64,000 bases of DNA from Geodermatophilaceae bacterium URHA0031 (GTDB lineage Bacteria; Actinomycetota; Actinomycetes; Mycobacteriales; Geodermatophilaceae), in the NCBI GenBank assembly GCA_000620205.1, contig JHVP01000003.1, positions 491,934 through 555,933 on the forward strand, in the 5' to 3' direction. Within the stretch, counting starts at the first letter, position 1; the number at the start of each line of letters is the position of its first letter. The position numbers and the translations under genes are program-made. Of this stretch, positions 52,108-60,889 are shown in pieces. The notes under the pieces were generated by a model. The model saw nothing but the letters and a program-made list of their open reading frames with translations, was not told where the DNA came from and made no database searches.

Positions 52108-52872
52108 GTGTCTCCAGGAGCGGAGAGTCGCGAAAGTTGTCCCGTGTGTCGTCGCCCTTCGGGTCCGCGCACGAGATCCCTTACGATGTCGGCCCGAGTC
52201 AGGAGATATGAGGTGGCAGTGAGCCGATCGGCATTGTCCTGGCTGAAACGGCCCAACGGGCTCATGGTGCCTGCTATCCCGCAGTCCCCTAAGGAGGTTG
52301 ACGAACTTGCCAGCGCCGAGACGGGAGCTCTGCTCACTGCTGCCCCCACAGCCTCGGCCGGGCAGGGCCTCATTGCCGTCTCCGGGGAAAACCCTGGGTG
52401 GTGGACTTATAGCGAGCGGGACCAGCGAATCTTAACCCTCGCCGACGACCCCGAGCAGCCCTGGCTCTGCATGGACACGGCGCGTGGGCTGAGTTGTCTG
52501 GAGTGCCGCAAACCTCTCGCCGCGTGGCAGCACTATCACTGCGGCTGTGCGCACATCCATGTAGCTGGGAGCGGTCGCTGCTATTACCGACACGTCGAGA
52601 AGCACCGCGCCAACGGCCGGGCGCACGCCGAAATCTCTCAGTTGGTGAAGCGCCTCATCGGCTTCCGCGGACGCAACTTCTACCGCGCGCTCATGAAGGA
52701 CTACTGCCAGGAGTGTCCCTACATCGGACCGGATCTCACGGTGGACCACCGGGACGGCGACCACACGAACGACCACCCCAGCAACCTGATCACCCTCTGC
52801 CCCACCTGCCACGCCACCAAGACGCGAGCGTTTCGCGAGAACCGTAGAAGGGCGGCACGGGGCCTGGCCTAA
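52108..52872 (+). CDS. HNH endonuclease-domain protein
   Basis: A 254-residue protein from GTG 52108. The C-terminal HNH motif is complete: TVDHRDGDHTNDHPSNLITLCPTCHATK, with H214, N226 and H235, and a zinc set C200-x2-C203 and C231-x2-C234. Further cysteine and histidine pairs (CPVCRR at 11-14; LECRKPLAAWQHYHCGCAH at 131-149) suggest additional zinc-binding parts. HNH nucleases occur in restriction, homing and phage-packaging systems. It is divergent from the PD-(D/E)xK-like gene, a layout consistent with a nuclease pair. Confidence 0.78.
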   Translation: MSPGAESRESCPVCRRPSGPRTRSLTMSARVRRYEVAVSRSALSWLKRPNGLMVPAIPQSPKEVDELASAETGALLTAAPTASAGQGLIAVSGENPGWWTYSERDQRILTLADDPEQPWLCMDTARGLSCLECRKPLAAWQHYHCGCAHIHVAGSGRCYYRHVEKHRANGRAHAEISQLVKRLIGFRGRNFYRALMKDYCQECPYIGPDLTVDHRDGDHTNDHPSNLITLCPTCHATKTRAFRENRRRAARGLA

Positions 52873-53127
52873 CCGAGTCGGCAATCACTAGGGGGGCGAG
52901 CTGCCAGAAAGCCCGAGCCCCGCACCACCGGCTTCCGTCGCCCCCGCGTTGAAACCACAACAGTCCGCCGACACAGCTCGGCACGGCCACCGCGCCGAGC
53001 CCCGCGACAGGCGAGCCCGACGCCCTGGGTCCCACATGGCGCCTGAGCCCGAACATGACCGGAGCCCGCCAGAGGTAGATGCGCCTCGGGCGGGCTTCGT
53101 TCGGCGGACGGCTGACCGCACGATCAG

Positions 53128-53961
53128 TCAGACGGATTCCCTGACATTCGTTCGATCGAACGGAAACCGGTGGTCGGGGTTTTCCGCACAGACGAGGCGA
53201 ATGTCCTTCTTTGAGCGCTCTTTCTGCACGGTGCGCCCCTGGGAATCCGTAGTCATGTACGAAGTCCGCCCCACCTCGACATTTCGCAGCCTCAACGAGT
53301 CGCCGCAGTATGGGATCAGGCATCGACCTGTGATGCGGCTCTTCATAAGCTTTCCGTGACGACGCTCATATATTTTTCCTCTGAGCCCCATGACGTACTT
53401 GCGCTGCCTAAGCTCCCACCACTTAACGAGGATCAAGACGACAACCCCCAGCGAGATGACGAACACGGTCATAACTGCAGTTGTAGGTGCAGGAGCTTCT
53501 GGCGAGAAGAAGCCGTGTCGCCGGATGCTCTGCACCCACGTGGAAAGTCCCGTGAACTGCAACTTGTCGCTGGGCAGGCCGGTTATCGTGCAGATGTTGG
53601 CGATGACTGCGACTACGGCAGCCGCTCGCAAGCCCCACGTGGCACCCCAGGCGCGCGCTTCCTTCTCCCTCTGGGTTGATGGTCGCTGCTCTAGGTAGTC
53701 GCCGATGTGGATACTCGACCCGTCGCCGGACTGGTTGTAGTAGCGCGAGCTGTCGCCCGCCTGGTGGTAGAGACTTGAACGGTCGCCGGACTGGCTATTG
53801 ATCGTGGAGTGGCTCCCGCCCGCGATGTTGGGGGACCTGGGGCCGGTCGAGTGGGCAGACTGCGCCACGCTCCATCCCGACGAGTGGACGCCAGGCGCGT
53901 CGGCGTGGGGCGCGTCGGAGAGCGGGTCCGTGTCGGGCGACTTGCCAGGGCTATCGGGCAT
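53128..53961 (-). CDS. Two-span membrane protein with QSGD repeats
   Basis: A 277-residue protein. The N-terminal 100 residues are Ser/Gly-rich and include three 10-residue repeats, QSGDRSSLYH, QAGDSSRYYN and QSGDGSSIHI (57-86). Hydrophobic segments at about 112-128 and 161-180 follow, then a basic C-terminal domain (RGKIYERRHGKLMKSRITGRCLIPYCGDSLRLRNVEVGRTSY). ATG 53961 follows GGGGGA. I know no family for it. The repeats resemble the short Gly-rich beta tracts near effector domains of actinobacterial conflict systems, but that is a loose analogy. Confidence 0.65.
   Translation of the reverse strand: MPDSPGKSPDTDPLSDAPHADAPGVHSSGWSVAQSAHSTGPRSPNIAGGSHSTINSQSGDRSSLYHQAGDSSRYYNQSGDGSSIHIGDYLEQRPSTQREKEARAWGATWGLRAAAVVAVIANICTITGLPSDKLQFTGLSTWVQSIRRHGFFSPEAPAPTTAVMTVFVISLGVVVLILVKWWELRQRKYVMGLRGKIYERRHGKLMKSRITGRCLIPYCGDSLRLRNVEVGRTSYMTTDSQGRTVQKERSKKDIRLVCAENPDHRFPFDRTNVRESV
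53704..53793 (-). repeat. Three in-frame 30-base repeats
   Basis: Coding repeats with period 30 bases inside the membrane-protein gene, giving Q-[SA]-G-D-x-S in each unit. DNA identity between units is moderate, so they are old or under protein-level constraint. Confidence 0.6.
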
Positions 53962-53978
53962 CGCTTCCCCCTATGTAG

Positions 53979-54206
53979 TCAGTGCCGGGCTGTCGGCCAT
54001 GGTGCACGGTGATACCGACAGTCTTGCTCGACCTCGCATGGACGTCGCTCTGCACGCACCAGCCGGCCGTCGCGGGTGGTGAATACATCGACGGTCTCCA
54101 CGACGCTGCCCTGGGTGCCACCCGACGGGGCGACGACCTCACGCAGCCGGCGCTGGCCGCTCGGCTCGGTGCCGAGGTGCACAACCTGGTCGACGCTGGA
54201 TGACAC
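53979..54206 (-). CDS. Possible small protein upstream of the QSGD gene
   Basis: A 75-residue frame from GTG 54206 (SSSVDQVVHLGTEPSGQRRL, then ETVDVFTTRDGRLVRAERRP). It ends 17 bases before the next start and runs in the same direction, so the two could be an operon. The frame remains coding-like upstream (GHAFVVLSV) to a run of seven C at about 54236-54242, where a frameshift may have occurred. Function unknown; it may be the tail of a broken gene. Confidence 0.3.
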   Translation of the reverse strand: MSSSVDQVVHLGTEPSGQRRLREVVAPSGGTQGSVVETVDVFTTRDGRLVRAERRPCEVEQDCRYHRAPWPTARH

Positions 54207-54239
54207 GCTGAGGACGACGAAGGCGTGGCCGATGTTCCC

Positions 54240-55770
54240 CCCCGGCCAGCAGCGGCAGAGTGCACATCCTAACCGCGGCCTCGCGGGCGAGGTTAGGGTG
54301 CAGGGAGCACATGCCGGACAGGCCGGACAACATGCGCTCACCGGCCCTAACGGGCAGCGCGGCGCCATGCGGGCGTGCACCAGCGCTCCGGAACATCACC
54401 CGCAGCTTCGTCCACCCATATGCCTCCTCCTTCAGGGCCGAGCGAAAGCCAGTCCGACAGGACAACTACTTCGCTGTCAACCCAGTCGGTCCATCGACAC
54501 ACCCGAAATGCAGCGCCCCCCGGGCGGCTGAAGTCGAAGCCTCTGGCTAACGCACCTGGGTCGGTTCGGGTGGTCCGGAGTTCAGCGCGATCAGCAGGTC
54601 CAGGCACTCCTCCTGGCGCACCCCATCCATGACCAGAGGGGAGAGCCGCATCCGCAGCGCCCCCCTCACCAGCCGACGCAGCGGGGATCTCCCCCGCGCC
54701 CTCCAGGTTCGGCCGGCAGGTCTGCATGGCCAAGACGTCGGGCAGCTGCACCCGCAGCCTCAAAGTCAGTCTCACTGCGCAGGTTCCAGCTCAGCGTTCC
54801 TCGCCGCTACCACTGCGCAGGACGCCGGAACTCGGACCACCTGGGCCGTCGGCCCCTGCCAACGCGGGCCGGTGGGCACCCGACTCTCCTCGAAGCTCGC
54901 GCGCAGTAGTGCATCCCCCGCGAACGCGATCATGACGGCCTGGGCGCGTAGGGGGTAGGGCGTTCCTCAATTCCGCGACTAGTTTTTTGCAAGTGGCTGC
55001 CACCGTGAAGCCTCCGTGCACGCACTTCCAGCGACCGAGCGGAATCCCAGCTATTCCATGATGCTCGCAGCCAGAAGCCAGCAATATCGCCCAGGCCGCG
55101 GTTACAACGCTCGGGAGAAGAAGGGCCATCAAATTGTAGCTCTTCAGAACTGACATCCAGCCATGTCCAGCTGTTTTCGCTCGCCATGGCTTGTGGCACT
55201 CAAGCCTGCAAGTAGCGGACGACGATTGCCGAAGAGGTGAGATCGATTGCGATCTTGCTCGCTGGGCCTCGGGTAGGAGAATGACCCGGGCGTCCGGTGA
55301 CGTCGTGACACATTGGTGGAGTCAGCCTGCTGAGGTGTTTGGCGCAGGGTCCTCGAGTGCCCTTGATGTTTACCGTGAGCGCGTCGGCCAGCTTCCTGGC
55401 AGAGGACTCCCCGGGAGACGCCCAACCAGTCGCCGACCGGGGGAGCCTCCCATCGGCACCTGGATGCCAACTGGCTCGCCCGCCGCAACGGGGAGGCCCA
55501 CACCCGCTGGCTGGTTGCGACAACCCCAGCTGGCGCCCGGGGCGCTGACGCGTGCCTGCAACTCAGCTGTTCACGGGTCGGTGTTGGCTTATGAGCGTGA
55601 TTTCTACGGCGTCCATCAGTTCGGCCAGAACGGGCCCGCCACCCCTCGCTCTCTCATCCATGACGCGATGGTGACAACGTGGTGACGCCATCGCTGGATG
55701 CTCCCCCACGCAGGTGGTAGCAACTCCGGCCCGCTTTAGACCGCCCCAGCCCGCCCTTTGGAAGGTGTCG
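54240..55770. other. Degenerate stretch with scattered open frames
   Basis: About 1.5 kb in which short frames compete on both strands. The most coding-like pieces are on the minus strand: FDFSRPGGAAFRVCRWTDWV near 54480-54540 and LLPSVVTAAWAILLASGCEH near 55060-55130. None has a good start, length and stop together. It reads as decayed accessory DNA. Confidence 0.45.
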
Positions 55771-55773
55771 CTC

Positions 55774-55983
55774 ATGTCAGCGTCCGGCCAAGCCAGCAAT
55801 AACGATCTGATAAGAGTCCTTACACGGGTCGCCGAGGCGCTCGAAACGATGAACACCCGGGAGAGAGACGCGCACACAGAGTTGCAGGAGTCAGTACAGG
55901 AGGTCACGAGCACTGCAGCCCGCGTTGCTGTCGCGCTTGAAGTGATGAATACTCAGATAAGAGACCGCACCAAGAGTTCTTAA
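55774..55983 (+). CDS. Small coiled-coil-like protein (69 aa)
   Basis: A 69-residue helical protein from ATG 55774, with GGAAGG about 9 bases upstream. It contains an internal duplication: RVAEALETMNTRERD and RVAVALEVMNTQIRD, separated by a glutamate-rich helix. Hydrophobic residues fall at heptad-like spacing, so a coiled coil is likely. No family known. Codon use is mixed, like other island genes. Confidence 0.45.
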   Translation: MSASGQASNNDLIRVLTRVAEALETMNTRERDAHTELQESVQEVTSTAARVAVALEVMNTQIRDRTKSS

Positions 55984-56048
55984 CGGATGCATTGCCTTCG
56001 ACGGGCCACTTGCGGGGCTCGGAAGCCCCCTGGGCTGAACCCCTGCTA

Positions 56049-56228
56049 CTACTGGGCGTGGGCCATGACGTCGGCAAGATCGACTTTGTCCTCATTACTA
56101 AATGGGCCGGTGTCCTCGATGCGTAGGCGCCGAACTATCTCCGCCTGAAGACGCCCGTCACCTACATACACGCACAACAGACGCTCGGGCCAACGCGATA
56201 GGCAGCGGAGTTCTCGTTACCGAACTGG
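56049..56228 (-). pseudogene. Unidentified C-terminal gene fragment
   Basis: A minus-strand reading RWPERLLCVYVGDGRLQAEI followed by VRRLRIEDTGPFSNEDKVDL and ADVMAHAQ ends at a stop (56049-56051). A stop codon precedes it and there is no good start, so it is probably the end of a gene whose front was lost next to the group II intron piece. Confidence 0.3.
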
Positions 56229-56237
56229 GCTCGTGGA

Positions 56238-56270
56238 GAGCCGGATGCGCGGAACGCGCACGTCCGACTC
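56238..56270 (+). ncRNA. Group II intron domain V, orphan fragment
   Basis: GAGCCGGATGCGC-GGAA-CGCGCA-CG-TCCGACTC matches group II intron domain V. It has the catalytic AGC triad at the 5' side, an upper stem TGCGC/GCGCA capped by a short GGAAC loop, the two-base CG bulge and a lower stem closed by GAG/CTC. One lower-stem pair is C-A where C-G is expected, a probable decay mutation. No reverse-transcriptase/maturase gene is found upstream, so only the 3' part of an intron remains. Confidence 0.6.
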
Positions 56271-56355
56271 GTGGCGCCCTGGAGGTCACCGAGCCATGGC
56301 TTTACCGGGCAGTCGTATCAGCCGCGCAAAGTCGTCGGGCCGACACTCCTGCGAT

Positions 56356-56505
56356 TTGATCTTGGCTTAGTTGAGCAACGTCAACACTTTATGAATTTCC
56401 CCCTGACCAGCATGTATGCCGTTGGCCAACGTTGGGTGCGTGAGCCCGACTTAGCATGTTTTCGATGAGTAAACGATGCCTGATCGTGATCGAGATCATT
56501 AATCG
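56356..56505 (+). repeat. Diverged direct repeat, copy 2 of the 45.8-kb repeat
   Basis: Colinear with 45798-45945 in the same orientation. Shared words TTGATCTTGGC, TATGCCGTTGG and TTCGATGAGT...CGATGCCTGA lie at nearly identical spacings. The shorter word CGATGAGTTGACGATGCCTGA-like occurs again at 49973-49993 beside the integrase. AT-rich compared with its surroundings. Confidence 0.6.
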
Positions 56506-56664
56506 CTTCATCGGGCGTCCGTCCACCCGCGCCGTTCATTCCACGCCGACCGTGAAGCAGGAAGATCTCGGGCTCGACGCCGGGTCGCTTTAGCCCTCGG
56601 TCCGAGACAGGGTCGGACGACCATCTGCTCGCCGCTCACAGCAACTACGGCATCTTCGAGTGTG

Positions 56665-57774
56665 TCACTCAGGGTCGGGGCCAAGCTCCCACGAGCTGGC
56701 GTGCCGCTCGGACTCGTAGGCCTCGAGGTCCTCCTCGGTGGCCTCGCGGAGCTCGACGACGGTGTCCAGGCGGGCTTCGGTGAGCTGCTCGGCGCCGTTC
56801 AGCCGAAGACCGCAGACGGGGCAGGAGAAGGCATCGGCGCGGAGGATGACGGTCGCGATGACGCCGCTGATGAACGAGTCACCATCTTCGACGTCCCAGT
56901 CGGGCTCGAAGTCGATGTCGTCAGTGCCGCTCAGAACGCCGTGCTGACTGCAGGCCGGGCAGGTGACGGCCAGCTTGGTGTCGTCGGCGACGGTGGCGGG
57001 GCGGACGTCGAGGGGGGTGAGCTGGGCGTCGCGGTCCTGCTCGTCGAGGTTGCTGAAGCGCTGGGTGAAGGCATCCCGAGCCCAGGCCAACCGGAGCTGA
57101 ACGAGCTGATGGACCTTCGTCGCGTGCTCATCGAGCAGTGCCCGTGCGGGCGCGGACCAGTCGCCGAAGAACCTGTCGTGAGTGCGGTTGATCTTGTCCA
57201 GGACCTCGACAGCCCCGCGCACGGCGAGCTCAGCGACCGTATCGGCGGCCGCGCCGGGGGCACCGACGTGCGCAACGCCGTCGCGGGCCTGCAGCAGTAG
57301 GTCGAACCGGTCTGCATACTTCTTGCCGGCCCCCGACGCGCCGGCAGCCTCCATCTCGCCGAAGCGCTCTAAGGCGCCGCGCAAGCCGATCGTCTTCAGC
57401 ACGTGTCCGGGCTTGACCCGCTGCCCCTGACCGGCGAGGCGGAGAAGGGTCGGGAAGTCGAAGTTCCGCTCAAGTAGCAGCGTCGGATGGAGTCCGACGA
57501 GGTAGGCCTTCGACAGGTGCTCGAGCATCACACCGAACTGCAGGGCCGCATCGTCCTCATCGTTGTTGGCCCGCGCGCGGAACGCCCGCGCGGCATGACG
57601 CTGGGCGGACGCGTACAGGTCGTCGGCGTTGACCGGCGGCACGGCGCTGGGCCACCAGGTGGCCGACAGGCGTCCGCTGACCTTCTCCACGAAGGACAGC
57701 CGGGGGGCCTTCTGCAGGCGCCCTCTCCTGGGTGGTTCGGGGTGGGCTGAGGCGTCGCCCTGACAAGAGCTCAC
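56665..57774 (-). CDS. Uncharacterised protein with HEPN-like motif and zinc ribbon
   Basis: A 369-residue soluble protein from GTG 57774; GTG codons about 28 and 46 codons later are alternatives. The helical first half contains LLLQARDGVAHVG, giving R164-x4-H169, the R-x4-6-H signature of HEPN ribonuclease domains. The second half has CPACSQHG and about 48 residues later CPVCGL, a four-cysteine zinc ribbon, and an acidic tail. GC content is high but the context is accessory. A HEPN assignment needs structure-level checking. Confidence 0.55.
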   Translation of the reverse strand: MSSCQGDASAHPEPPRRGRLQKAPRLSFVEKVSGRLSATWWPSAVPPVNADDLYASAQRHAARAFRARANNDEDDAALQFGVMLEHLSKAYLVGLHPTLLLERNFDFPTLLRLAGQGQRVKPGHVLKTIGLRGALERFGEMEAAGASGAGKKYADRFDLLLQARDGVAHVGAPGAAADTVAELAVRGAVEVLDKINRTHDRFFGDWSAPARALLDEHATKVHQLVQLRLAWARDAFTQRFSNLDEQDRDAQLTPLDVRPATVADDTKLAVTCPACSQHGVLSGTDDIDFEPDWDVEDGDSFISGVIATVILRADAFSCPVCGLRLNGAEQLTEARLDTVVELREATEEDLEAYESERHASSWELGPDPE

Positions 57775-58276
57775 CGCCGAATTTCAGCATGCGTGCGAGA
57801 TACTCGACGGTGCGGGTCGGGCCGCGAGCTGTCGTGCTGGGCGTTGGGCCCTCCGGCCGCTCGGGGTGGGAACCCGTTGGAGCGGGTCCCTGCACTAGGC
57901 ACCCTGCTTCTCCCCTACCGGGCCGCCGTGAGGCTTCTCGACCGTGGGGCTACCGGTCGTCCACACAATCCGAGCGGAGCGAGCCACGAAGCGACGGTCT
58001 CCGATGGCGCGACGGATCTTGTAGACGGCGTGGTGACCGATGACGGACGCGACGAACTCATGCTTCGCTGCCTCCGCCGGTACCTGCCAGCGAACACCCG
58101 GGGCGCCCGTGCACACATGCTGGGCTGGCGGAGAAAGTTGGCGGGCGCGACCACCGCAGCAGTGTCCTCTGACCAGGGCGCATGCCCCGACGAGGGTTCT
58201 GGTCGACGCTCCGCAGTCGCCGACCGGAGGGCGTACGGTGCCGCCGGTAGCAGGCGTGAGCAGGAGGGGTTGCGTA
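57775..58276. other. Divergent intergenic region
   Basis: About 500 bases between two divergent genes. On the minus strand a coding-like stretch reads VRWQVPAEAAKHEFVASVIG then HHAVYKIRRAIGDRRFVARS (roughly 58113 down to 57895) with a stop but no acceptable start; it may be a small gene or a remnant. Promoters for both flanking genes should lie here. Confidence 0.4.
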
Positions 58277-59272
58277 GTGGCATCGACCGAGCCAGCGTCC
58301 GAGGACGAGTTCTTCCTGGGCGGCGACACCGGCGAGGTGGCTGGGCCGATCACCTTCCCGGAGAACCTGGGAAAGCAGGCCGCGATGGCGGTCCATCACC
58401 TGGCGGACTCCTTCGTCAGGGCCGCCGAGACGGGGCACAAGGACGTCATCGAGCAGGCCATCGACGACAGGCTCAAGCAGCAGGTACAGCCTCTGCACCA
58501 CAAGCGGCGAGCCGCGACCCGACGGCTGTACACCCAGGGCTTCCGAGAGACTCAGACCCAGGCCGAGCACATCCGATCGCTGCTCATGGGCATCGCACGG
58601 TGCCTGGAGAACCCCGGCGAGCCGGTGCCGGTCACGGTCCTCGCTCGCTCGGTGATCGAGACGGCGGCCCTCGTCGTGTACGCCCAAGACCCTGCGCTGA
58701 CCGACCTTGACCGGTGCACCCGCTACGCCGCCCTGCTGCTGGACGGGTACTTCAACCTCAACAAGGCGCTGAGCGAGGTCGTCACCTCTCCAACAGAGAC
58801 GCCAAGTCTCATCGCATTGCGGGAGACGATCGACCGCGCCGGGATGACGATCCACTACCACCAGAAGAGGAAGAATCTGCCCGTCGGCGTGAGCAACTCG
58901 CTCACCCCCGCGCGCGTGGAGACGTGCAGCCCGATCGCCACGGAGATCAGCGAGAAGGTGGTCGGCAAGCGGATCTTCTACCGCCTGTTCAGCGGCATGA
59001 CGCACGGCAGCGCCGGGCACCTGCTGCTGATCCAGGACTGGACATCGACCGATCAGCGACCGATCCAGTTGGGCCAGGTCCTGGTGGCCCTCCTTGGCTT
59101 GGCCTACGCGGTGCCCGCGGCGTACAACGCGATCTTGACAAACGCAGGGGTTGACACCTCGCCCGTCGACAAGCACGCGGACTTACTGATCGGCATGATC
59201 CAGCGCTTGTCGGACGAACTGCCAGAAGAGGCGCGGATCGTGATTCCGACCGATCGGACCCAAAGGATCTGA
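58277..59272 (+). CDS. Uncharacterised DUF5677-like / HEPN-like helical protein
   Basis: A 331-residue, almost all-helical protein. GTG 58277 follows AGGAGG. The central region (VLARSVIETAALVVYAQDP, RCTRYAALLLDGYFNLNKAL) and the later FYRLFSGMTHGSAGHLLL resemble proteins of the DUF5677 kind, where the R-x6-H pattern (R236, H243) sits at a HEPN-type active site. It converges with the 445-residue gene, 30 bases apart. No enzymatic role is proved; the label rests on pattern. Confidence 0.5.
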   Translation: MASTEPASEDEFFLGGDTGEVAGPITFPENLGKQAAMAVHHLADSFVRAAETGHKDVIEQAIDDRLKQQVQPLHHKRRAATRRLYTQGFRETQTQAEHIRSLLMGIARCLENPGEPVPVTVLARSVIETAALVVYAQDPALTDLDRCTRYAALLLDGYFNLNKALSEVVTSPTETPSLIALRETIDRAGMTIHYHQKRKNLPVGVSNSLTPARVETCSPIATEISEKVVGKRIFYRLFSGMTHGSAGHLLLIQDWTSTDQRPIQLGQVLVALLGLAYAVPAAYNAILTNAGVDTSPVDKHADLLIGMIQRLSDELPEEARIVIPTDRTQRI

Positions 59273-59302
59273 CCGGCGCACCTCTGGGTGCCTCGATCTG
59301 AC

Positions 59303-60640
59303 TCAGCGCCCATGAACCACCAGGGCGTTCACCTGCTCGCGCCATGCCTGGTAGTCACGGACCCAGTCGACGGGCTTCTCACCCTGCGCGTCGGCCCACT
59401 CCTCCGCCTGCCGCAACTTGCTGTTGCCGCGCCTTTTGAAGCCGGGGCTACCCAGGAACAGCCAGGCGGTTCGCGGGTAGTTCTTCCATCTGGAGGCGAG
59501 ACGGTCGCCGATGAAGCGCTCCAACGCCTGGAGCACCTCAAGGGCGACGTATGCCTGATGCTTCTCCGGCTCGTATCCGGCGTGGACGACACGGTGCCGG
59601 ACGTCGGCGATGTCGGTCTGCCATCCCTTGATCGGGTCGGTGTCGGTGAACCACTTGCCACCGAACCTCTTGCTGTACTGGCTCTTGATGCGGGTGGCGA
59701 GGGGCTGGGAGAAGGCACCAGCCGCATCGTCGATAGTCAACTCGCCGCGTTCGTGTTCCTCCCACATCGCTAGTCCGAGGAGGGCGCCGAGTAGAACTTC
59801 GGCGGCGATCGCTGCCTGCACGACGCTTTCTCGGGGGCGCCCGTTCGTCCACGCTTCCATCTCGGCTTCCAGTCGTCGCTCGGCGTATACCGAGAATGGG
59901 TCCCCGGCGACCGCGCGAACGTGACGTTGCGAGAGGTGCTCGATGTCGTCGTTGCTGAGCGGGGTTATCTCCTCGACGGGGATGTTGTTGTTGTTCAGAA
60001 ACAGGATCCCGGCGGGTTCGGGGCGAGCGCCTGGATCGGCGGCCGGTTTCCGGAACCACATGACAACGGGGTGCAGCCGCTCGTAGGTCAGTTCCGGCAC
60101 GTGCTTGCGCGCTGCCACCCGGTAGGCGCGATGGAATGCGGTCAGCACGTGGATGCAGCGGCTGAGCGGATCGGGCTTGTTGTCGGTGGCGATCATGTCG
60201 TCGGGGCGGGCCACGAAGGTGACCGCTTCGACAACGGTCCGGTAGGGCGCGTGATCGTCGGGTCGCAGGTCCTCCAGTCGCTCCGGCTTGCGCATCGCGT
60301 CCGGGTTGAGCGCCTGTGCCACCCGGTCTGCCATGCGCATGCGGTGCATGAACTCAGGGATTTCGGCTTGGTCGTCGAGGACTTGCCAGAACCGTAGGGA
60401 CACAAAGTTGTGGCCATCGGGATCGTCGTCCGGCACGGGTGGCAGATGTTCGAGTGGTCGAAGTTCCACGCCATCCAGCAGCGGCTCCCGTTCGTCGAGT
60501 CGCCGCATCCATGTGCTGCCGTGGGGAATCGGTAGCGGTTCGGGTAGTACCAGCAGGTAGACGGCGAAGAGTGCTTCCTCCCACGAGTCTTCTGCGTCCC
60601 CCGTCGTCACCCGATCACCAGTCCCTGTCTCGCACAGCAT
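59303..60640 (-). CDS. Uncharacterised protein with C-terminal HEPN-like (Apea-type) domain
   Basis: A 445-residue protein from ATG 60640; GTG 60610 is an alternative. The C-terminal domain has VVQAAIAAEVLLGALLGLAMWEEH, then IADVRHRVVHAGYEPEKHQAY (R348-x4-H353) and a long helix VALEVLQALERFIGDRL, the order seen in Apea-type HEPN domains. The N-terminal 230 residues are unassigned. It follows the Pycsar operon on the same strand after a 249-base gap, so joint expression is possible but not shown. Confidence 0.55.
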   Translation of the reverse strand: MLCETGTGDRVTTGDAEDSWEEALFAVYLLVLPEPLPIPHGSTWMRRLDEREPLLDGVELRPLEHLPPVPDDDPDGHNFVSLRFWQVLDDQAEIPEFMHRMRMADRVAQALNPDAMRKPERLEDLRPDDHAPYRTVVEAVTFVARPDDMIATDNKPDPLSRCIHVLTAFHRAYRVAARKHVPELTYERLHPVVMWFRKPAADPGARPEPAGILFLNNNNIPVEEITPLSNDDIEHLSQRHVRAVAGDPFSVYAERRLEAEMEAWTNGRPRESVVQAAIAAEVLLGALLGLAMWEEHERGELTIDDAAGAFSQPLATRIKSQYSKRFGGKWFTDTDPIKGWQTDIADVRHRVVHAGYEPEKHQAYVALEVLQALERFIGDRLASRWKNYPRTAWLFLGSPGFKRRGNSKLRQAEEWADAQGEKPVDWVRDYQAWREQVNALVVHGR

Positions 60641-60889
60641 GTCGCCAGGACGCTAGCTGCCCGCACCGACACAAGGCGTCACGGCAATGCGCGACGGGGG
60701 GGCGCACACGTTGATGTGTGGTGGCCATAGGGGTTGACGCCCAGCTCAGTGCGTTCGAACACGCGTTCGCGTCTAGCCGGAGGGGGTTCCCATGGGGAGG
60801 CCACGCAGGGGGCAGCCCAAGCCGCATGGCTCTATGCGGCTTAGGCAACCCGATCTGGCTCCCCGTAGCGGGAGCCAGAGCGGGGCGAC

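Noticed and set aside
53704..53793. CRISPR-like array because of the regular 30-base spacing.
   Set aside because: The repeats are in frame within a coding gene, there are only three, and no spacers or cas genes are present.
55984..56100. Plus-strand GVGHDVGKIDF, similar to an HD-domain HDxGK motif.
   Set aside because: The surrounding frame is interrupted by stops within about 25 codons on both sides, and the opposite strand reads more like a protein. Likely coincidence.
57895..58113. Minus-strand stretch of coding character (AAKHEFVASVIGHHAVYKIR).
   Set aside because: It has a stop but no acceptable start in frame, and lies where divergent promoters are needed. Kept as a remark only.
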